From Cohaesibacter celericrescens (lineage in GTDB: Bacteria > Pseudomonadota > Alphaproteobacteria > Rhizobiales > Cohaesibacteraceae), in NCBI RefSeq assembly GCF_002866925.1, contig NZ_PKUQ01000031.1, positions 1 to 64,000 on the forward strand: DNA of 64,000 nucleotides, read 5' to 3'. Below, piece by piece: positions 1 through 8,908 of this stretch. How positions within the stretch are numbered: position 1 is the stretch's first letter; every line of letters starts with the position of its first letter. Both the position numbers and the translations under genes were made by a program. The notes beneath the pieces were generated by a model. It had not been told where the DNA came from. It was given only the letters and a program-made list of their open reading frames with translations, and searched no databases.

Positions 1-11
1 ATTTTGCTCAT
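1..11 (-). CDS. 5' end of a gene downstream of hyi (cut by window edge)
   Basis: Only the first codons are in the window. An ATG followed by Ser and Lys codons is preceded by AAAGGAA at a good ribosome-binding distance. It lies about 40 bases after the hyi stop on the same strand, so it is probably co-transcribed. A tartronate semialdehyde reductase (GlxR/GarR) is a usual partner of hyi and often starts in a similar way, but that identity is inferred only from context. Confidence 0.4.
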
Positions 12-50
12 GTCAAAGTTCCTTTCATACTGCGCGCGTCGCGCATCTAT

Positions 51-830
51 TCAAGATTGATAGGGAGCCAACCAACCGAGCCCAGCTTCGGTGCCATTGG
101 CAGGCGCATATTCGCAGCCGATCCAACCGTCATAACCAATTTGATCGAGGAACCTGAACAGGAATGAATAATTGATTTCACCAGTCCCCGGTTCATGCCG
201 CCCAGGATTATCAGCTAGTTGGATATGCCGGATGAGGGCCAGATTGGCCTGCATGGTATTGGCCAATTCCCCTTCCATACGCTGCATGTGATAAATGTCA
301 TATTGCAAAAAGAGATTGTCCGAGCCAACCGCACTGATAATCGCTAGTCCCTGTGTGGAGGTGGTGACAGCAAAGCCTGGAATGTCGAAATGATTGATAG
401 GCTCGACCAACAGCTTAATGCCTGCTTTGGACAATTCTTCAGCGGCAAATGTCAGGTTGGCAACCAATGTGCTGTGTGCTTCTTCTGGGCTCACTCCATC
501 TGGAATTTTTCCTGCAAGGCAGTTGAGTTGGGGGCATCCTAGGGCCTTGGCATAGTCGATTGCCTGCCCAACACCATCCTTGAATTCTCCCACTCGGTCG
601 GGCAAGCAGGCGATTCCTCGCTCTCCAGCCGCCCAATTACCGGCTGGGAGATTGTGTAGAACCTGTTTCAGGCCATTGGCCTTCAAGAGGCCTGCCAGTT
701 CGTCTTTATCAAAGTCATATGGAAATAGATATTCAACACCCTTGAAGCCGGCTTTGGCTGCTGCTTCAAAGCGATCGAGGAAATCAAGCTCGGTGAACAT
801 CATAGATAGATTTGCGGCAAACTTTGGCAT
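51..830 (-). CDS. hyi: Hydroxypyruvate isomerase
   Basis: Cytoplasmic TIM-barrel enzyme (xylose isomerase-like, AP endonuclease 2 superfamily) that interconverts hydroxypyruvate and tartronate semialdehyde in glyoxylate/glycerate metabolism. At 259 residues it matches the family length of about 258. The expected metal and catalytic residues are visible: Glu143 in LVEPINHFD, Asp178 in LQYDIYH, Gln204 in RHIQLAD and Glu240 in GCEYAP. It is followed closely by another minus-strand gene cut by the window edge, and it lies downstream of an HpcH/HpaI aldolase, which suggests processing of C3 and aldehyde-acid intermediates. A related sugar isomerase specificity is possible. Confidence 0.88.
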   Translation of the reverse strand: MPKFAANLSMMFTELDFLDRFEAAAKAGFKGVEYLFPYDFDKDELAGLLKANGLKQVLHNLPAGNWAAGERGIACLPDRVGEFKDGVGQAIDYAKALGCPQLNCLAGKIPDGVSPEEAHSTLVANLTFAAEELSKAGIKLLVEPINHFDIPGFAVTTSTQGLAIISAVGSDNLFLQYDIYHMQRMEGELANTMQANLALIRHIQLADNPGRHEPGTGEINYSFLFRFLDQIGYDGWIGCEYAPANGTEAGLGWLAPYQS

Positions 831-939
831 GATTGCTTCCTACTCCTGTGAGGCAGGTAGATGGACCCTTTCCAACACAGCAATGTGAGCTGAAAAGGAT
901 CTGTTCCATTAGTTGAAAGGTGGGGTTCTTAACCGAAGA

Positions 940-966
940 AAACACGGCAACGGGAGTAGCCCGTTT
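940..966 (-). terminator. Weak terminator-like hairpin after the aldolase gene
   Basis: Arms AACGGG (949-954) and CCCGTT (960-965) can pair. On the minus strand a short T-rich stretch follows after a few bases. The hairpin sits directly after the aldolase stop and before hyi. Confidence 0.4.
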
Positions 967-970
967 CCAA

Positions 971-1756
971 TTAGGCTTTCTTGAATGCGGCCAATTTCTC
1001 TGTTGCCGCAACCCGCATCAAACCGAGATCGGCTCCAACCGCAACAAAGTTATACCCCCAGTCGAGATATTTTTCGGCATTGGCCTGCGCAGGTGCCAGC
1101 GTTCCAATAGGCATACCCAGTGTGCGACAGGTGTCGACGCAATGACGCATTAAACTCTGCACGTCTTTGTGACCAGGGTTTCCCAAATGCCCCATGCTGG
1201 CAGCAAGATCGGCGGGCCCAATAAAGATGCCGCTAAGATTTGGTACTTTGCAAATCGCTTCCAGTCGCTCCGCAGCACTTTGGGTTTCCACCTGAATGAT
1301 GGCACATGCCGTTTCATTGGCGGTGGCAAAATAGTCTGCGTTTGCGCCAAACGAGCAAGCGCGATGCAACGTAGCGACACCGCGCACGCCTTCAGGCGGA
1401 TAACGCATGGCGGCGACTGCAGCTGCGGCTTCTTCTTCATTTTGAACATACGGAAATAGAATTGTGCGGAAACCGATATCCATAAAACGCTTGACCAATA
1501 CGTGATCATTCCATGGGGTGCGTACGATCGGTTCACTAAATGAGCCACGCAATCCCTGGAGTTGAGGCAACAGGGTTCCAAGGTCATTTGGGGCATGTTC
1601 CGCATCCAACAACAACCAGTCATAGCCAATCTCACCGATCATTTCCGTAGCAAGATTGCTGGTCAGAGAGCACCACAGACCAATTTGGGTTTCGCCGTTG
1701 GCGATGGCTTTTTTAAAGCGGTTTTCTGAAAGCATTTTTGTGTTGGAAGTTGACAT
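971..1756 (-). CDS. HpcH/HpaI-family class II aldolase
   Basis: Class II (metal-dependent) aldolase of the HpcH/HpaI/GarL family, which cleaves 2-keto-4-hydroxy acids to pyruvate plus an aldehyde; the protein has 261 residues. Family motifs are present: the LDAEHAPND segment with the catalytic His, the metal-binding Glu in IIQVETQSAAE, and the metal-binding Asp in IFIGPADLA. The start at 1756 was chosen over an upstream in-frame codon because GAGG lies six bases before it. Plausible substrates are 4-hydroxy-2-oxoheptanedioate, 5-keto-4-deoxyglucarate or 2-keto-3-deoxyrhamnonate; the sequence does not decide between them. It lies between tctA and hyi on the same strand. Confidence 0.85.
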   Translation of the reverse strand: MSTSNTKMLSENRFKKAIANGETQIGLWCSLTSNLATEMIGEIGYDWLLLDAEHAPNDLGTLLPQLQGLRGSFSEPIVRTPWNDHVLVKRFMDIGFRTILFPYVQNEEEAAAAVAAMRYPPEGVRGVATLHRACSFGANADYFATANETACAIIQVETQSAAERLEAICKVPNLSGIFIGPADLAASMGHLGNPGHKDVQSLMRHCVDTCRTLGMPIGTLAPAQANAEKYLDWGYNFVAVGADLGLMRVAATEKLAAFKKA

Positions 1757-1828
1757 TGTGAACCTCAATTCGAAAGTTAAATTGCATGTAAGGCGGATCA
1801 AATCGGATGAAAATGATCGGCGTTAAAC

Positions 1829-1868
1829 ACAAGGCGTGCAGCGACTTGAAGACTGCGGCACGCCTTGT
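1829..1868 (-). terminator. Hairpin after tctA
   Basis: A perfect 11-bp inverted repeat (ACAAGGCGTGC at 1829-1839 with GCACGCCTTGT at 1858-1868) with an 18-base loop, starting four bases past the tctA stop. On the minus strand it is followed by GTTT rather than a long T tract, so it could be a terminator or an mRNA-stabilising end between tctA and the aldolase gene. Confidence 0.55.
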
Positions 1869-1871
1869 CCG

Positions 1872-3401
1872 CTATTTGTCAGCGCTGGAAGCAACAGGGC
1901 TCTTCTTGGGCTTCCTGATCGCCAGAAAGTAAATGAATATCATCGTCAATATGATGAAGAACAAACTGTCCAGATTGGTAAAGAAAGTCATTGGATCGCC
2001 GTTCGAAAGCGCCAGTGATCTACGAAGGAATTCTTCAAGGTTTGGCCCCAGAATATAACCCAACAGCATAGTAATGACCGGAAAGCCGTTGCGGCGGAGA
2101 TAAAAGGCAAAAACGCCCATCCCCAGCGCCATAAACATCTGGAAGGATGAATAGGTGGAGACATAGCTTCCAACGACTGCGAGCAGTGCGATGACGCCGT
2201 AAAGCACATCCTTACGGATCGCCACGATCTTGATGAAGTACGGGCCAAGCAGAAACAGGGTCAACGGGATCAACACAACGGCACTGAATAGAAGCGCGGC
2301 CAGCATCGGGGCGATCAACTCGGCTTGACCCGCCATCAATTGCGGTCCCGGCTGAATACCATTGATTACCAGCACACCCAACATGATTGCTGTGATGGGG
2401 TCGCCTGGAATTCCGAAGGTCAGCATAGGAACCATAGCGCCGCCACACACGGCGTTGTTTGCACTCTCTGCGGCAGCAATTCCTTGCGGGTTGCCTTTAC
2501 CGAAAGTTTCGGGGTTGGGGGAGGTGCGCACAGCTTCAGCATAGGCAAGAAAGGCACCCATCGACCCACCGGCACCAGGGAGAGTTCCAACAAAATAGCC
2601 GATCAAGCTTGACTTCAAATAACACGCCAAACCAATCTTGCGGATATCTGCAAGCGGCGGGAAGAAATTTTTCCGTTTGATTTTTACCTTATTGAACGCT
2701 TCCGTGGCTTTAATTGCGTCAAACGGAGAGTTGGCCTGAATCAAGACTTCGGCAATGGCAAATGTTCCAATAATGACAGGCATCAAATCGACACCTGCGG
2801 TCAGATCACTGTAGCCAAATGTGAACCGCGTTACCGGTTCCATTGTATCCAGTCCGATTGTCGACAGCATCAAGCCAACACAAGCCGCCAAACCGGCTTT
2901 AAGCATACGTCCCTGTTGTGCGATGACGATAACAATAATCGCAAAGGCCAGAAGGGAGAATTTCCCCGTTGTCTTAACCAACAAGGATGCTTGGGCAACG
3001 AATGGTGCCACGGCGATCAACAATAGAGCACCAATGGCTCCTCCGATCATAGAACCGATAGCGGCATGCCCCAGTGCCAAGGCCCCTTTGCCCTGTTGCT
3101 GCATGGGATAGCCATCCAGAGCTGTCATCATGGATGATGGTGCTCCGGGAATATTAATCGTCGTTGCAGTGATGCTACCGCCGCACATTCCAGCCATGTA
3201 AATACTTGAGCATGCCATCAGAGCCGTCGTAACGTCGAGCGTATAGGTCATCGGCAACAGCAGTGCCATTGCAAGCGTAGCAGTCAAGCCGGGAATTGAC
3301 GCAAAGATGGTTCCGATCAAAAAACCAGCGACAATATAAATCAGGTTTAGAGGATCGAACAGCAAGGAAAAACTGCTTGCAACTAGATAAATGAAATCCA
3401 T
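1872..3401 (-). CDS. tctA: Tripartite tricarboxylate transporter, large membrane subunit TctA
   Basis: Large integral membrane subunit of a TTT-family secondary importer; 509 residues, about the family norm of 500. It is hydrophobic throughout with roughly a dozen membrane segments. Typical TctA segments are visible near the N-terminus (GLTATLAMALLLPMTY; MYMAG-like SIYMAGMCGGSITATTINIPG) and in the middle (GTLPGAGGSMGAF, MVPMLTFGIPGDPITA). It follows tctB with a three-base gap and acts with TctB and the periplasmic TctC, taking up a carboxylate of unknown identity. A divergent GntR regulator beyond tctC probably controls the operon. Confidence 0.93.
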   Translation of the reverse strand: MDFIYLVASSFSLLFDPLNLIYIVAGFLIGTIFASIPGLTATLAMALLLPMTYTLDVTTALMACSSIYMAGMCGGSITATTINIPGAPSSMMTALDGYPMQQQGKGALALGHAAIGSMIGGAIGALLLIAVAPFVAQASLLVKTTGKFSLLAFAIIVIVIAQQGRMLKAGLAACVGLMLSTIGLDTMEPVTRFTFGYSDLTAGVDLMPVIIGTFAIAEVLIQANSPFDAIKATEAFNKVKIKRKNFFPPLADIRKIGLACYLKSSLIGYFVGTLPGAGGSMGAFLAYAEAVRTSPNPETFGKGNPQGIAAAESANNAVCGGAMVPMLTFGIPGDPITAIMLGVLVINGIQPGPQLMAGQAELIAPMLAALLFSAVVLIPLTLFLLGPYFIKIVAIRKDVLYGVIALLAVVGSYVSTYSSFQMFMALGMGVFAFYLRRNGFPVITMLLGYILGPNLEEFLRRSLALSNGDPMTFFTNLDSLFFIILTMIFIYFLAIRKPKKSPVASSADK

Positions 3402-3404
3402 GAT

Positions 3405-3854
3405 TCAACCCCATAGAGCCGGAAGACGGACACCAAACAACTGTTCAAACATTGCGTAACCCAACACAACGATCGTCACAGAAATGGCAGCCTTGTGAAT
3501 GTATTTTTCCCAAGAGGAGAAAATTATTATCACCGCGAAAACAAAAAACGCCGAAGAAATGAAGTAACCCAACATTTTGAATGCAAAAATATAAGTAAAT
3601 ATTGCCAATATCACCCAGAAATGCGCTCGACTTTCCTTTTTCTCATCAGCAACAATCAGCCCAGATGCGATAAATTCTTTATACAGCAAGATAGAACTAA
3701 ACGAGACTGATGCACCTCCTAATAAAATTGGGAAAAAGGAGGGTGTCAATCCGCCGTCAGATATAGGAACACCAATATTAATGGCTGTAATCAAATATCC
3801 GACAGAAACAGCAAAGAGAAAAGAAAGGAAAACTATTTTTTTATTCAAGATCAT
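3405..3854 (-). CDS. tctB: Tripartite tricarboxylate transporter, small membrane subunit TctB
   Basis: Small membrane subunit of the TTT transporter; 149 residues with about four hydrophobic segments (IVFLSFLFAVSVGYLI; FFPILLGGASVSFSSILL; FWVILAIFTYIFAFKMLGYF; a C-terminal segment). The ATG at 3854 is preferred over a TTG four codons upstream because GGAG lies six bases before it; that GGAG would be inside the longer reading. It sits between tctC, with a strong hairpin in the 200-base gap, and tctA, which starts three bases after its stop. Confidence 0.88.
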   Translation of the reverse strand: MILNKKIVFLSFLFAVSVGYLITAINIGVPISDGGLTPSFFPILLGGASVSFSSILLYKEFIASGLIVADEKKESRAHFWVILAIFTYIFAFKMLGYFISSAFFVFAVIIIFSSWEKYIHKAAISVTIVVLGYAMFEQLFGVRLPALWG

Positions 3855-4017
3855 CGTCGTCTCCAAGATCTCAGGATCGATGAGATTTTCCGCAGTGTGA
3901 TCTAATTGGCTCTCTGAAATTAAGGAGGGCCCCCTCGCCCGTGCCTTACGCAGGCGTCACATAAGGAGAGGACACTCAATCAAAGACCACCTGGATAAGC
4001 CAAGAAAACCTCAAAGC

Positions 4018-4049
4018 AACACACCTCCGCCATTGGACGGAGGTGTGTT
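4018..4049 (-). terminator. Strong hairpin between tctC and tctB
   Basis: A perfect 12-bp inverted repeat (AACACACCTCCG at 4018-4029, CGGAGGTGTGTT at 4038-4049) with an 8-base loop, 12 bases past the tctC stop. There is no long T tract on the minus strand. It is well placed to attenuate transcription or protect the tctC mRNA, so that more binding protein than membrane subunit is made. Confidence 0.6.
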
Positions 4050-4060
4050 CCATTTGTGCG

Positions 4061-5029
4061 TTACAGTTTCAAGTCATCCATGAGTTTGAATGTGCTTGCC
4101 TGTAAACCATCCATCCAACCTTGGACTTCGCCAGACCCCAGCCAATCGGGTGTTACGCCGACTTTTTTCAGCCATTCCTGGAACTCTTCGCTGTCATAGG
4201 CAGTTTTGAACGCGGCTTCCAGAGTGGCAATTGCCTCTTTGGGTGTGTCTTTTGGAGCAGATAACACAATGAAGCTACCTGTTGCCAAATTATAGCCCTT
4301 GGAGCTGATCGTTGGCACGTCGGTGTAGGTCAAGTTCTGTACAGACGTCAATTCGACGACACCCTTAACGTCACCTGATTCAATAATACCGCTGAAATCA
4401 CCCAGACTGGAAATCGCTGCGTCAAGTTCACCGGACAACAAAGCTTCAGCTTCAGCGCTGGAAGAACCGGCATAGGTGATAACGTTGAATTTAACACCCA
4501 GCTGCTGCTCCAACTGACGTACCGACAGATATGGCCCAGATCCTTTAGGAGCAACACCAATGCGCACGGTATTTGGCTTGGCTTTTGCTGCTTCAATCAA
4601 CTCTTCAAAGCTGTTGATGCCAGAATGCTTGGACACAACAATTGCATCAGCTTCACTGGTAATACGAGCGATAGGCGTCATATTGTCCAGAGAGTAACCA
4701 TTGACCATGTTCCCGCGTGGCAGAGTAATCACGCTATCATATGTCAGAACACCCACAGTATGCCCATCAGGGCGCGAACGTGTCATCTGGATAAGACCAG
4801 TCGCAGTCACTGCGCCAGCAATATTTTCAACATAGATGGATTTTGGCAGTTGTTTTTCAGCAATATTACTAATTTTTCGCGAGATAGAATCAGCACCACC
4901 GCCAGCAGGCCATGGAACGATCAAACGAATATCGCGCGTTGGAAAATCCGCAGCTGCGGCAACCGAGGCACTTATAAGGCAAGCACCAATTGCCAAAACA
5001 ACTTTATTTCTTAAACCTTTGGAAAACAT
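4061..5029 (-). CDS. tctC: Tripartite tricarboxylate transporter substrate-binding protein TctC
   Basis: Periplasmic binding protein of the TctC/Bug family; 322 residues. An N-terminal signal peptide (Lys-rich start, hydrophobic core, cleavage near AAA-DFP) precedes the family hallmark FPTRDIRLIVPWPAGGGADS around residues 28-47. The start is supported by AGAGGAAG before the ATG. It is the first gene of a tctC-tctB-tctA operon and captures a carboxylate whose identity cannot be read from sequence; Bug proteins also bind amino acids and nicotinate. A divergent GntR gene lies 680 bases upstream. Confidence 0.92.
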   Translation of the reverse strand: MFSKGLRNKVVLAIGACLISASVAAAADFPTRDIRLIVPWPAGGGADSISRKISNIAEKQLPKSIYVENIAGAVTATGLIQMTRSRPDGHTVGVLTYDSVITLPRGNMVNGYSLDNMTPIARITSEADAIVVSKHSGINSFEELIEAAKAKPNTVRIGVAPKGSGPYLSVRQLEQQLGVKFNVITYAGSSSAEAEALLSGELDAAISSLGDFSGIIESGDVKGVVELTSVQNLTYTDVPTISSKGYNLATGSFIVLSAPKDTPKEAIATLEAAFKTAYDSEEFQEWLKKVGVTPDWLGSGEVQGWMDGLQASTFKLMDDLKL

Positions 5030-5708
5030 CGAACTTCCTCTCCCTTGTTGATGTCATCACTTGAGAATTCAAGCAATCAAAATAACAAGTATACTTCATA
5101 AAAAGCATACCTCTCATAGCTAATCTTAGAAATCATCAACCAAATAGAATAATTCATCATTCAATTTTTAATATTGGTGATTTCTGAGCTGATTTAGCCA
5201 CCATTTTGATTTTATATATTGAGTAAAGCACCTCCCGAACATCGCGCATTACTAGACCAAGGCCAAGATTCGTTACGACAGTGTTGCCGTTAACGCCCTC
5301 CAATCTCGACACGGCTAAACTTAAACACGCCTGCCAGCAAGAGACTATTGATGACCTTTTGTAGATTTCAAAAGTTACGCTAACAATTTTTACAAATCAA
5401 TTCTTTTTTACTAATTTTAACAAATTGATCTTTATACCTACCTCAAATGCGGCTAAATACGTAACATACTTTTACAAAGCCTGTTTAGTTGTAAATATAT
5501 TTTACTAATTGATATTGACGGCTGGATATGGGCAAATGCGATAAGACACGCAAAAAGAGCTTAAAAACCCGCGCTTTGACGGTCAAGAATGCGACAAGAC
5601 CGGCAGCATAAGGGGTTCTTGAGTCATTCAAAGGTTGCCTGTAGAGTGGTTGTGCAATACGCCTTGGGCCAAGAAACGAGCAAGTTGTTTAAAATATCTA
5701 TTTAGGCG
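5030..5708. promoter_or_regulatory. AT-rich divergent intergenic region between tctC and the GntR gene
   Basis: A 679-base gene-free region that must contain both divergent promoters. Two symmetrical elements stand out near tctC: CTTGA-N4-TCAAG at 5060-5073 and the perfect palindrome AAGTATACTT at 5087-5096. The palindrome has a GTATAC core of the kind bound by FadR/FCD-type GntR regulators. I see no convincing open reading frame or structured RNA in the rest. Confidence 0.45.
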
Positions 5709-6437
5709 GTGATAGAAATAATGAATCCTAGTAACACGCGAACGGATTTGCCCCGGCAGTCCTTGGGTGCAGTTGTTTATGAGCGGATACTTGCTGGTAT
5801 TATAGACGGCACCTATGCACTGAATTCAAAGCTTCCCCCAGAGGCGCAGCTATCCAAGACACTGAGTGTTTCACGCCCGATTTTGAGGGAAGCACTGTCG
5901 CGATTGCGAGAAGATGAACTGGTTGCCTCCCGGCGTGGATCAGGGACCTATGTCATCAAGAAGCCTGATAATATTGTACTACAGCTTTCTCCGCTTTCCA
6001 GCATCTCTGATATTCAACGATGTTTTGAATTTCGTGCCAATATGGAGGCTGAAGCGGCTGCATTGGCGGCGGATCGTCGCACGAACGCGCAATTGGCAAC
6101 CATCATTGATGCCTATGAGAAGATGAATATCGCCAACGAGACCAGTCAGCTGGCAACCAGCGAGGATTTTGTCTTCCACCTGGCCATTACCGACGCGGCC
6201 AACAACCGGTTTTTCAGCACCGTTCTAGAATCATTGGAGAGCAGCATTAAAGAAGGGATGAATATCACGCGGAATTTGTCCCTACGCCATTCTGATTCTC
6301 GTCTGCAACTTGTGCAGAATGAGCACGCGGCGATTATCGCTGCCATCGAAAATAAAAATCCGGCGGCGGCTAGAAATGCAATGAAAGACCATTTGAACAA
6401 GGCACGTATCAGAATGTTTGAAGGTGACTTGGCGTAA
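5709..6437 (+). CDS. GntR-family (FCD/FadR-type) transcriptional regulator
   Basis: 242-residue regulator with an N-terminal winged helix (about residues 18-82, including LPPEAQLSKTLSVSRPILREAL and a wing ending in SRRGSGTYV) and a C-terminal helical FCD ligand domain. Visible FCD features are FRANMEAEAAALAA, DFVFHLAITDAANN and HAAIIAAIENKNPAAAR, which supply the usual Asp/His metal ligands. It starts at a GTG close after AGG; an ATG four codons later is an alternative. It is divergent from tctCBA, whose operon is the likely target, with a carboxylate as the probable effector. Confidence 0.9.
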   Translation: MIEIMNPSNTRTDLPRQSLGAVVYERILAGIIDGTYALNSKLPPEAQLSKTLSVSRPILREALSRLREDELVASRRGSGTYVIKKPDNIVLQLSPLSSISDIQRCFEFRANMEAEAAALAADRRTNAQLATIIDAYEKMNIANETSQLATSEDFVFHLAITDAANNRFFSTVLESLESSIKEGMNITRNLSLRHSDSRLQLVQNEHAAIIAAIENKNPAAARNAMKDHLNKARIRMFEGDLA

Positions 6438-6550
6438 CGGCCCGATTGCCAATTATTTCGAGCGGTGCTGCTAGGCACTCGCCATGCCATATCGTTTCCT
6501 TCCTCGGCAACAAAACCAAATCTGTTCACCGAGGATGGAAACGCCTTAGT

Positions 6551-7762
6551 TCAAGCCACCGAAGCTGCGTGACTTTCTTCGAGCATCAGGGAAATCATCG
6601 CTTCACAAAGAACCTGCACCGCGGTCGGAATACAGTTTTCATCGAGATCGAAATCACTGCGATGCAACATTGTATTGAGGGCTTTATGTTGAGACCCTAT
6701 GCGCAGGTGAGCTGATGGCTTGAGGTTCGAATATTCAGCAAAATCCTCGCTGCCCATAGTGCCTTGTGGCAACTCGATGACATTTTCGGAACCAAGTGAA
6801 TGTCTGGCGGTCTCGACCACTTTGGCGAGGACCTCCGGTGTATTGACGACAGGTGGAACCCCCTGAAGAAATTTGACCTCAATTTCCATGTCAAACTGTT
6901 GTGCGATCCCTTCGGAAATCCGGAAAATGGCCTGCTTAACAAGTTGGCGCACATCCTCAGACTGCGTCCGAACGGCGCCTTCCAGGGTCACAATGTCTGG
7001 AATTTGATTGCGCGCTGTCCCACCATGGATAGACCCTACCGTGACGACAGCAGCATTGAGCGGGGCCACTTCTCTGCTAACGATATTTTGCAACCCAGCA
7101 ACCAGTGCGCCTGCTGCCACAATGGGATCCTTTGCAAAATGAGGATGAGCACCGTGGCCAGACTTGCCTTTGACAACAATATCAAACGGATCAGATGAAG
7201 CGAAAGCCGTCGTTGGATGCCAACCGATGGTACCAGCGGGCAGTGGTGGCCAATTGTGATACCCAAGGACGACATCAGGATCACAGTAACGGAACAGACC
7301 ATCTTCGAGCATGGCTCGAGCGCCTCCCAAAACTTCCTCTGCCGGCTGGAATATGAACATCGCCTTGCCGGGTAGCAAATCAATCTGTGACAAGATACGA
7401 ACCACGCCCAAAATGATGGCCGTATGGGCATCATGCCCACAGGCATGCATTTTTCCCGGAATTTTAGATTTGTAAGCAGGATTACCCGTCTCTTGGAAAG
7501 GCAAGGCATCAAAATCGGCACGCAGAGCAATGCAAGGCCCTTTGCCACCGTCGATCGTTGCACAAACACCGGTTTTACCAAAGCCCCCTTGCCATGATAC
7601 ACCGGCCTTGTCCAGTTCATGCTGGATCATGCCTGAGGTTTCAATTTCTTCAAAACCCAGTTCCGGATTCTCGTGCATCCATCTACGGATGGCAATCAAA
7701 TCCGGGGTGATTTGACGATTCAGTTTTTGAATTATTGCGACAATTTCTGGAGGACAAGACAT
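6551..7762 (-). CDS. M20-family amidohydrolase (hippurate hydrolase-like)
   Basis: 403-residue metallo-amidohydrolase of the M20D group (hippurate hydrolase, IAA-amino acid hydrolase, N-acyl amino acid deacylase). The metal-site motifs are present: MHACGHDAHTAI, FQPAEEVLGGA and GYHNWPPLP, with the central dimerisation domain around VKGKSGHGAHPH and a C-terminal TMGSEDFAEY. It probably removes an acyl or carbamoyl group from an imported substrate in the cytoplasm. It is the last gene of the operon dctQ-dctM-creatininase-dctP-M20; a 160-base gap with a GC-rich hairpin precedes it. The exact substrate is not known. Confidence 0.87.
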   Translation of the reverse strand: MSCPPEIVAIIQKLNRQITPDLIAIRRWMHENPELGFEEIETSGMIQHELDKAGVSWQGGFGKTGVCATIDGGKGPCIALRADFDALPFQETGNPAYKSKIPGKMHACGHDAHTAIILGVVRILSQIDLLPGKAMFIFQPAEEVLGGARAMLEDGLFRYCDPDVVLGYHNWPPLPAGTIGWHPTTAFASSDPFDIVVKGKSGHGAHPHFAKDPIVAAGALVAGLQNIVSREVAPLNAAVVTVGSIHGGTARNQIPDIVTLEGAVRTQSEDVRQLVKQAIFRISEGIAQQFDMEIEVKFLQGVPPVVNTPEVLAKVVETARHSLGSENVIELPQGTMGSEDFAEYSNLKPSAHLRIGSQHKALNTMLHRSDFDLDENCIPTAVQVLCEAMISLMLEESHAASVA

Positions 7763-7884
7763 TTATCAAACCAATTGCATAAGCGGCCTGTTGGTGGATA
7801 ACGACCAACCATCAAGCGTCAGATTTATATAGAAGATTGGGAGGCCTACAGCGGTCGAGACCTGCGGCCGTCATTGTGCAGCAG

Positions 7885-7915
7885 TAGGGCGCCACCACTT
7901 GCGCGCGACGCCCTC
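7885..7915 (-). terminator. GC-rich hairpin between dctP and the M20 gene
   Basis: AGGGCG and CGCCCT arms flank a GC-rich interior just past the dctP stop. No T tract follows on the minus strand, so this may be a processing or attenuation structure rather than a full terminator. Confidence 0.35.
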
Positions 7916-7925
7916 TTTTGGCTGA

Positions 7926-8879
7926 TTAGTATTGCGCACCAATTGCTTTGATTTGTTCGTAGATTTCTTTACCCCAAGCTTTCACGCCGAGTTCATCGCG
8001 CACGGACTGAGTGGCATCCATAAAGGGCGCTTTATCCGGGTAGGAAATGGTAACACCGGCATCCTTCATCACCTGAATGTATTTTTCCTGCTGGATGGGC
8101 AAAAGCTTTTCGACAACGGCAGTTGATGCGTCATTTGCTTCGATCAAGACAGCTTTATCAGCTTCAGACAAAGCATCCCAGAAAGGGGCAGAAATCGTTA
8201 CATAGGCCGGTTTTGCGATGTAATCGACCATCGCGACACCTTTCTGCACTTCGTAAAACTTTTGAGCATAGATTGTTTCGATCGGGTTTTCCTGACCATC
8301 AACGACACCAGTCTGTAGTGCGGTATAGACTTCAGCAAATGCCATCGGAGTCGGGTTGGCACCCAGTGCAGACAAGGATTTTACATAATAATCACGCTCA
8401 GGCGCGCGCAATTTCAGACCTGCTAGATCTTCCATGCTCTCGATTGGCCGATTTGCACTGATCTGACGAGGGCTTCGTGGCATAAAACCGAGAATACGAA
8501 CCTTACGGTCGTTGATCAATTCTTGGTTCCATTCCTCTGCGAAATCGGTTTTCAGGACGGCCTGATAACTTTCGATGCCGTTGAGCAAATAGGGCAACGC
8601 AAGATACTCAATCACTTTGAGTCCGGGGTCGCCGGAGGCAAGGACCTGCGTTGTGCCGAAAGCCATCTGGGTATAGACCTCTTTGGGTTTACCTAGCTGA
8701 TCTCCCGGAAAGATCGTCACGGTATGATCCGTTTTTTCTTCCACCACACGTTTGAATTCTTCAGCACCGGCGTACTGTGCTTCGCCCTGTTTGGCCCAAG
8801 TGGCATAGCGGATTTCGTCGGCCTGAGCGGCGGGCGCAAGAAACGCAAATAATGCTGCGAGTTGAATAATTCTTTTCAT
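7926..8879 (-). CDS. TRAP transporter substrate-binding protein (DctP family)
   Basis: Periplasmic binding protein of a TRAP importer; 317 residues with a cleavable signal peptide (MKRIIQLAALFAFLAPAAQA). DctP-family features include the conserved substrate-carboxylate Arg in LAGLKLRAPERDYY, the segment AFAEVYTALQTGVVDGQENP and a C-terminal helix. It belongs with DctQ and DctM encoded upstream in the same operon, with a creatininase-family gene between. GAGG lies ten bases before the ATG. The ligand is probably an organic acid or acyl-amino acid, judging from the hydrolases in the operon. Confidence 0.93.
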   Translation of the reverse strand: MKRIIQLAALFAFLAPAAQADEIRYATWAKQGEAQYAGAEEFKRVVEEKTDHTVTIFPGDQLGKPKEVYTQMAFGTTQVLASGDPGLKVIEYLALPYLLNGIESYQAVLKTDFAEEWNQELINDRKVRILGFMPRSPRQISANRPIESMEDLAGLKLRAPERDYYVKSLSALGANPTPMAFAEVYTALQTGVVDGQENPIETIYAQKFYEVQKGVAMVDYIAKPAYVTISAPFWDALSEADKAVLIEANDASTAVVEKLLPIQQEKYIQVMKDAGVTISYPDKAPFMDATQSVRDELGVKAWGKEIYEQIKAIGAQY

Positions 8880-8908
8880 AAGGATAATTCCTCTTCTGGT
8901 TTTGGTGA

